A DNA stretch of 64,000 nucleotides from Paracentrotus lividus. Lineage: Eukaryota; Echinodermata; Echinoidea; Camarodonta; Echinidae. Both the position numbers and the translations under genes were made by a program. The DNA is taken from assembly GCA_940671915.1 (NCBI GenBank), contig CALNVZ010003426.1, positions 25,768,984 through 25,832,983 of the forward strand. Reading direction: 5' to 3'. Numbering within the stretch: position 1 is the stretch's first letter; the number at the start of each line of letters is the position of its first letter. Under the pieces are notes generated by a model. The model did not search any database. It was not told where the DNA came from and was given only the letters and a program-made list of their open reading frames with translations. Shown here piece by piece: positions 58,130-64,000 of this stretch.

Positions 58130-60070
58130 TTACTTTTTGTAATCTAAAAATTTTACCTTTGATAATAAGGATTTGTGTATAAATTGTGGGACATTTGTGA
58201 AAATCAAATTTTTAACTAGCATTCATAACATCACACAGTGGTTGGCACTGCTGAGTGTACTAGAATTTGAATCATGCATTGTGACGAAGAACCGTAAATC
58301 CACTTATTGACATAATAAACACATTTCTGTACATTCTACACAAAATACACTCTTTATAAATTGCAATATACATATAGCTTGACTTTGACATTCAATTAAA
58401 ATGTTACCGGGTAAACAAAAATTGATATAATTTGCTTCGAGCATTGATACAATATTAATAACAGCAGAATGGAGCTTTTTAACATTTTGTAGAGAGTATA
58501 CGCATTATGATTCATATGCTTGGTAGTACTTGCTTGATAATATTAAGCATGTGAGGTTCCTTCACAAGTATGATATGTTCAGTTAATTACAGGTTTTACA
58601 CATCTTAACATTACAATATCCATAGGAAACACTATATAATCATGTACCTTTTACTTTGAGCAAAGAGGTACATGTATATACAACAACAAAAATCAATTAT
58701 TTTTTTAAGAAAGAGTAAAACTAGCAAGAAATTTATAATACGGAAAAAAAAATCTGCTTTGCTCATTTTTTTCATGAAAAAAAGTATATGGGAGTCAAGC
58801 TTGCTTGCTACGATTCTGAAAAAGTCAATACATCTTAATGCTCGATAGTACATACTTGGTTATTCTTAGCAGTCCATTATATAATGCTACAAATGCAGCT
58901 ACATGTAGCAGTGATAATGTTAAAATATATGGCGTGTTGTGACTTCTGAGTACGCTGAAGGGTTACAGAACATAGCATGCAGCACCTAGCTGCTAAACTA
59001 AAACAATATGGGAGAAAGCAGGTAGGCCCATTTCATTAGATATTGCTCGCAGTTTATAAATGTATATAATCTCATCTGAAAAAAATCCAAACAATTGATT
59101 TTTTACAGAAATTAAATAGACATGTACAAATCAATCATTGTACGATCTACTCCAGTTGAAATAAGCACAGATACGAGATTTGAGCCATGTTCAGTACAAC
59201 AGGATTTCTTTATAACAGGGTATTTAGCTTGGTCTAGAGATCCTCTTCATGATGAGAGTGGACTGTAGAAAAAGAACATGAGCTACTATATACGCCATAT
59301 ATTTCACGTCCATTTATTTTTGCGATTTTGCTTCAAGACAGGGACTTCGCGAGAGTATATTTATATTCTATTTGCATTTATTTTGTACAGACAAATCAGA
59401 AAGTGAAAGTTTTCACGTTCAGAAAGTTGCAAAGATCGCGAAAATAAAACCACCACAAAATATTGAGCCTATACAGAACGGAAAGCCGGAGCTCCATAAC
59501 ATGTACAAAACATTTTTTTCTCTGCAGTGATGTATCATACAAAAGAAGTGTATGCTAGGTCTCCCAGATGTGCCTTGATTGGATCAATCTTTGGGTACTG
59601 TTTAGAGGCTTAAAGCCTAATCGGGAATCTGACGAAATTATGTGTGATATCTTCCAGAACAATAAGTAAAGTTACACACACACACACACACACTCACAAA
59701 TCCTCTTACATGTATTATTGCAATTTTAGTAGTTTAGTCAACGCAACACATAGAATCCATACCAGGAAATCTCAACATAACCAGTATTAATGTCACAAGA
59801 TACAAGGTTAATGTTGTCCCGATTGTATGACACCCATGGGTATTTGGCACGTTCTGTTATAACAAGGTATCTGATATAACAAACAAATGTCCTTTGGCCC
59901 AACCATCTTGATATATTGAGATTTCCCTGTACGGGTAATGTCCAATCCTATATAATGAGCAAGGATACAAGAATTTGTTGATCAATAAGGCAATCCTCCC
60001 AATCTCAATTCCAGTCATTTGCAAACCTCCATGGCCTGAATTTACAATTAAGGTGGATTCTGCAAAATCC
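58130..60070. other. Intergenic, mostly unique
   Basis: No gene is seen. It holds a CGCGAAAATAAA-type MITE relative near 59290-59470 and a CA microsatellite at 59675-59692. Confidence 0.4.
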
Positions 60071-60075
60071 ATGGA

Positions 60076-60281
60076 TCCAATATGAATGCGCGAGTTTGTC
60101 ACAGAGCGCTAAATATACGCTTGTCGCTAAGGTTAAATCTGCTGTTTATTCAAATTAGTTTAAATAAATCGTTGACTCAACAGTGGACTCATTAATTCAA
60201 AACAGTGGGCTCATTATGTCAAAACCATAGCAACTGGCGTAAATCTAGCGCGTTATGAGAAACTCGCACATTCATATTGGA
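60076..60281. mobile_element. Foldback MITE with TCCAATATGAATG ends
   Basis: The left end TCCAATATGAATGCGCGAGT and right end ACTCGCACATTCATATTGGA are complementary with one mismatch. Arms extend about 45 bases. Confidence 0.8.
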
Positions 60282-60623
60282 CCTTTTTCAATGTCCGTGC
60301 TAATATTAACCGTAATTATTTCACAAAATCTACATAATCCATGGTTTCAGTAAGTCCACGGTTTTGAAACCACCTTCGGGCCCGTGTGTTTAGGATAGCT
60401 AAATTTGTTATCATTAATTGGCTTGATCATAGTCTTGTCATTATAATGGGAATGGAATGTATATAGTTACAATAAATTTTTGATAAATCATACATACTTG
60501 ATAATATTTTCAAAATCATCCATTACATGGAGTCATAAAAAATTCTTAAAATTCTTGTATCAATAATGTGTCAATTAATGTATATGATATACCAGTTACT
60601 TACTCCAGGTTCATTATAATGTA

Positions 60624-60629
60624 TTTATT
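60624..60629 (-). promoter_or_regulatory. Candidate polyadenylation signal of the acid phosphatase
   Basis: AATAAA on the minus strand about 340 bases after the stop codon. Confidence 0.3.
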
Positions 60630-60969
60630 TCATTTATGATTGCTAAATTAATAAGAAGCTTTTTTTGTATCTGTATTTAAGTAATGTAGTGATTTCAGTT
60701 ATATTTCATGTTAAGTGCATAGAGACATTGTTAAAATGTATTATGCGCTATATAAGAAGTTCACATTATTATTATTATAAATGCACTGAGCAGTGATTAG
60801 ATATACATTTGATACACAGGCGAGTGAACAATTTTTGGGCAAAAAAAAAAGGGTAAAGAATCATTAATGATAATGGTCATTGTTTTCAGCAGTGATAGGA
60901 TATAGATGCATTTTAGTGAGCTAGTTCAAAGACATTCTTAAAAAGACGATATCCGTAGAAGATGCTTCT

Positions 60970-61103
60970 CTAAGCTTCAACATCTTGAGGCAGTCTTCTG
61001 TGTCCTTCCTTCGTCTCTTGCCTTCTTCCCTTGCAGATGAGATAGACGAATATGAGAACGAGAATCAATGCTATCAGGCTGGTTCCTATTAAGATCGGTA
61101 TGG
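60970..61103 (-). CDS. ACP2: Acid phosphatase last exon, membrane anchor and tail
   Basis: Acceptor CTCTCCAG; stop TAG at 60970-60972. It encodes the membrane helix, then [20 protein letters not shown] and A. The tail lacks the YRHV tyrosine signal of human ACP2. Confidence 0.9.
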
Positions 61104-63699
61104 CTGGAGAGCAAGAGAAAGAAAGAACGAATGAATTATTGTAACCTTGTATCTCAAAAATGTTGAATGTTCAGGATGAGTAAAAATATAATGGTGTACA
61201 CAGTATAACATATGGGGTTGCCTGTCAGTTGACATGCTGTGGTGGCTTCATTTTGGGGTAGGAGAGCTCTGATTAGGACAGGCCATCACTTGACTGACTA
61301 CCTAGTGAATAACCATAAAAAGTGATTTTAACCAAAATTTGAGACACAGGGTTTTATCAGCACACTGATGATGTGAAAATTACTGTACATGTACTTTCCT
61401 CTTCTTCTTTTCTTTAACTGGCTCTAACTTTTTTCTGGATTTCAAACTTACTGTAGTTTTTGTTGAAGGTAGCGCCGCATTCTGCTTCCACATCTTTTGG
61501 TATGGTATCCTTCAAGAGTTCCTTAAACGTCTCCAGACCACACATCTCAGTGCAGTCAGATAGCTTCAGTGTGAAGGGTGTAGTCTGATCAGTTGCATTC
61601 CTGAACCACATACTAACGTTGAATGCACTATAAGAAAGACAAAGAAATAAACTAATCAGTATGTATCTATGTAAGATTACCTTTACCAGAGATAGCACAT
61701 CTCAGTGCAGTCAGATGACTACAATGAGAAGGGGGCACTCTGATCAGTTGCATAATTCCGAAACCTCATGCTCACATTAAATGCTCTACAAGAAGACAGA
61801 GAAAAAAATAATAGCTACTGAATCAATCTTAACCCGTTGTATACTGAGAACTTTTTACAAAGCAGAATGATTCGTGATTGTCAAGCATGCTTGCAAGAAA
61901 TTCTTTTCATTTAAAGGTGAAACAAAGACATCTGTAGAGTGTAGAGTGCAAAGATTGACAAGCAACAACAAAATGAATATTTATGAATCGTTATGCTCTA
62001 GGTCACGTGATATTTACATGACGTCAGTAGCGTGGGTTTTCCTTGCCCAACATAGAGGGCTCTATTTTGTCGGCCACATGTTTTCCTAGTTCGAGAAAGT
62101 AACGTCAATTTGATGTTCGTCGTTATATTCTGCTTTCTGACCAAGCCCAATGTTGTAAGTACTCAAAAGTCAATTAATAATGATTATGAATAGTTTACTG
62201 ATTGTATGGTTTGAAAAATGGTTTATATGAACAAATTATTTGGTGAAAATTTAAGCTGTAAATATATATGAAGTATCGCTCATGTTCAATGAAAGTTAGT
62301 GGGCGTGTCTCGTACACGTGTATGAGTACACATGTGTGTGTGCCGTGTACGACTTAAAGGCTTTATTACGCAATACGTATAGTGAGATAACTTGAAGCTA
62401 GTTTGGTTTACATTTTATTTGTATCAGGATGAATATAGCAAATGAAAGTAAATGGTACATAATGATAAAGAAGTGTGCTAGTGATAATAACTGAATATGA
62501 TTTCTTTAGCATGTACCGTAGAATTGTAGATGATAAAGTGATAATTGTCAATGAGCATGCACAAGTGGCATGACTGAAAGTAGGTCAAAGGTGATTAAAG
62601 CTGGCCATGGCTAGGTACATACATTCCTTTAGGCATGGTTGCAGGTGTTTGGAGTGACGAATTGTGCTCATGATATACGAATGAAAGAATTTGATCTTAC
62701 TTTAGGCATACTAGACTGTATGTTTAGTTGAGGTTAGTTACAGAAAAGAGTTAATTAGTTTGATATTATTTATTTTGGATGCAAGTTTAATGATAAATAA
62801 TTGAAAGCTTTATCTATGGTACACTGATAGAGGTAGTTGTTGAATTTAAAGTCAGATAGTGTCATAAGTACAATTAACAGTTAAAGGCTTCTTGAGTAGG
62901 CTTATGAATGTTCAGGAATTTGATTATTATAACGCTACATTCAGACAATTGTACTTCTATGACATTTGATTTATGATTGTTTTTATTGTTTATCATTAAA
63001 CTGCAGGTCGAACCTCGCTCTTTTCACAAGGTATCACAACTCGGCTTGCTTGTTTAATAACGTCAACGATGAACTCAAATTAATGAGACTTAAACGTCAC
63101 AACATCTGTAAATAGATCAATGTCAGATAATTTAAATCATATAAGGTCATTATGTATTTATGCAATCATGAGTGAAATAAACGGTCGACAACAGGGGTGT
63201 TCTACGTTTCTTCAGCCCGCATATATGCGGGCTTAGTATGCAACGGGTTAAATCTTAACAGTGTTTAAAACTTACGGAACACAGAGGTAGCAATGAGGGA
63301 CTATCAACAAAATTTAAACAAAAATTATGAAGAATAATGGTATTGTAAGCCACTGTCGTACGATTCAACTTCAATCCCACACGTTAAGTACACACTCTCA
63401 ACTCAACTCGTGGCATGTTCCCCTGCCTCCTTTTAATCTTCTTTAATAGCTGTTACATCACACAAAACGTTCACATTATACAATCTCCAACTAGATTTGC
63501 ATGAGCTAGCACCCTGCATTATTTATCTATTTTTTTTTCATTTATTTTTGGTTACTTATATTACATACAAAGTAAAACAAATTTCTTACTTGGTTTCATC
63601 ATCTTGCCACAGTTCTACACCTACAGCTGAGGCATATGGAGACTGCTTCCCATTGTAAACTCCTAGAGCAGACATAAAAGCAGCTAGTGTTGTGTCATG
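60970..63699 (-). CDS. ACP2: Lysosomal/prostatic-type acid phosphatase, 3' part
   Basis: This branch-2 histidine phosphatase hydrolyses phosphomonoesters at acid pH, in the lysosome for ACP2. Three coding exons are visible: 63590-63699, 61452-61627 and 60970-61103 (139 codons, phases continuous). The first begins exactly at [19 protein letters not shown], with the catalytic His-Asp proton-donor motif. [17 protein letters not shown] follows, as in human [24 protein letters not shown]. The next has [13 protein letters not shown] and cysteines in [11 protein letters not shown] and VEAECG that match the conserved pairs. The last carries a transmembrane helix ([20 protein letters not shown]) and a short basic tail ending LPQDVEA, giving a type I membrane protein. 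The signal peptide and RHG motif lie right of the window. ACP2 and ACP3 are not separable from this part alone; the membrane tail favours ACP2. Confidence 0.9.
61452..61627 (-). CDS. ACP2: Acid phosphatase penultimate exon
   Basis: Acceptor TTATAG, donor GTAAGT. It encodes [20 protein letters not shown] through [18 protein letters not shown] decayed copy lies directly upstream at 61695-61785. Confidence 0.92.
61695..61785 (-). pseudogene. Decayed tandem copy of the penultimate acid phosphatase exon
   Basis: An acceptor-like CTTGTAG precedes [20 protein letters not shown], then L, an in-frame TAG, and SSDCTEMC. Similarity to 61452-61627 stops after EMC. One codon (Tyr) is inserted. A GGTAAAG donor-like site follows at about 61685. 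Confidence 0.85.
61833..63247. mobile_element. 1.4-kb piggyBac-like TTAA element in acid phosphatase intron
   Basis: TTAA is found at 61829-61832 and 63248-63251. The ends CCCGTTGTATACTGAG and CTTAGTATGCAACGGG are inverted complements at 14 of 16 positions. A palindrome GCCCGCATATATGCGGGC lies just inside the right end. No transposase frame remains. Confidence 0.82.
63252..63589. other. ACP2: Acid phosphatase intron remainder
   Basis: AT-rich intron between the TTAA element and the exon at 63590; nothing else is seen. Confidence 0.5.
63590..63699 (-). CDS. ACP2: Acid phosphatase exon with catalytic HD motif
   Basis: Acceptor ATCTATAG, donor GTAAGA. It encodes [20 protein letters not shown] and [16 protein letters not shown] plus AA of a split codon. 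Confidence 0.93.
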
Positions 63700-63701
63700 C
63701 T

Positions 63702-64000
63702 ATAGATATTTGACAAAAACAAACAATTATTATATGATATGAAATGATACAATATGATTCGTTTAAATTTTACACAACTTCAAGGACAGCCAAAAATATT
63801 TAGTTCATATATAACCATGATATGATAAAACAGTTTTATGGTCTTCAGTTTCAAATGGCTGTGATTATTATTACCCCGGCCTTAGCTCTCGGAACTGTAA
63901 TCAGCATGCAGTGCATTTCAAAGAAAAATCTGGTAGGCCTAACCACTACAGTATTACACCTCAGTCGAAAGGGGCAAGTGAAGATTAATATCTTGTCAAA
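63702..64000. other. ACP2: Acid phosphatase intron at right edge
   Basis: Intron sequence upstream of the HD exon, with TAGGCCTA at 63934. No further exon is visible before the edge. Confidence 0.5.

Overview
This is a eukaryotic genomic window, AT-rich, with short exons, GT-AG introns and dense non-autonomous transposon debris. The gene set, the TTAGGG-like tract and the recurrent palindrome TAGGCCTA suggest an invertebrate deuterostome, most probably an echinoderm. That assignment is inference; no mitochondrial or rRNA marker is present. All four recognisable genes are on the minus strand. I rebuilt each by reading exons from the sequence, with splice phases that join without a break.

Layout from left to right. 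(1) 1-5236: the 5' half of a neutral sphingomyelinase gene (SMPD2-like): four coding exons, 131 codons from the ATG, running off the left edge. (2) 5237-10319: intergenic, packed with foldback elements, a degenerate ~33-bp tandem array and G/C homopolymers. (3) 10884-21892: a complete tryptophan hydroxylase gene (TPH), 14 coding exons and 480 codons, with the ACT regulatory domain, the iron-binding catalytic domain and the C-terminal helix. TPH makes the rate-limiting step of serotonin synthesis. Its introns hold a 1.36-kb minisatellite, a four-copy 186-bp tandem array, a GAT-type repeat and a 1-kb foldback element. (4) 21893-39426: about 17 kb without a recognisable gene; it holds SINE-like sequences, a 1-kb foldback, a piggyBac-like element containing an assembly gap, and a small reverse-transcriptase tail. 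(5) 39726-50092: CNOT2 of the CCR4-NOT deadenylase complex, 14 coding exons, 545 codons. One N-terminal exon shows similarity to vertebrate CNOT2 in three different frames. A possible 5' leader exon lies near 55108-55200, across an intron with nested transposons. (6) 55200-60600: intergenic, with MITEs. (7) 60970-63699 and beyond the right edge: the last three coding exons of a lysosomal/prostatic-type acid phosphatase (ACP2-like), including the catalytic His-Asp motif, a transmembrane segment, and a decayed tandem copy of the penultimate exon.

The four genes do not form a pathway; two are enzymes of lipid and phosphate metabolism, one makes serotonin, one is an mRNA-decay scaffold. What ties the window together is structure. 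At least fifteen inverted-repeat elements are present, many flanked by TA or TTAA, often inside introns and sometimes within 20-50 bases of splice sites. Coordinates of exons were derived by hand and should be good to the base where splice phases are stated. Boundaries of mobile elements are approximate unless a target-site duplication is named.
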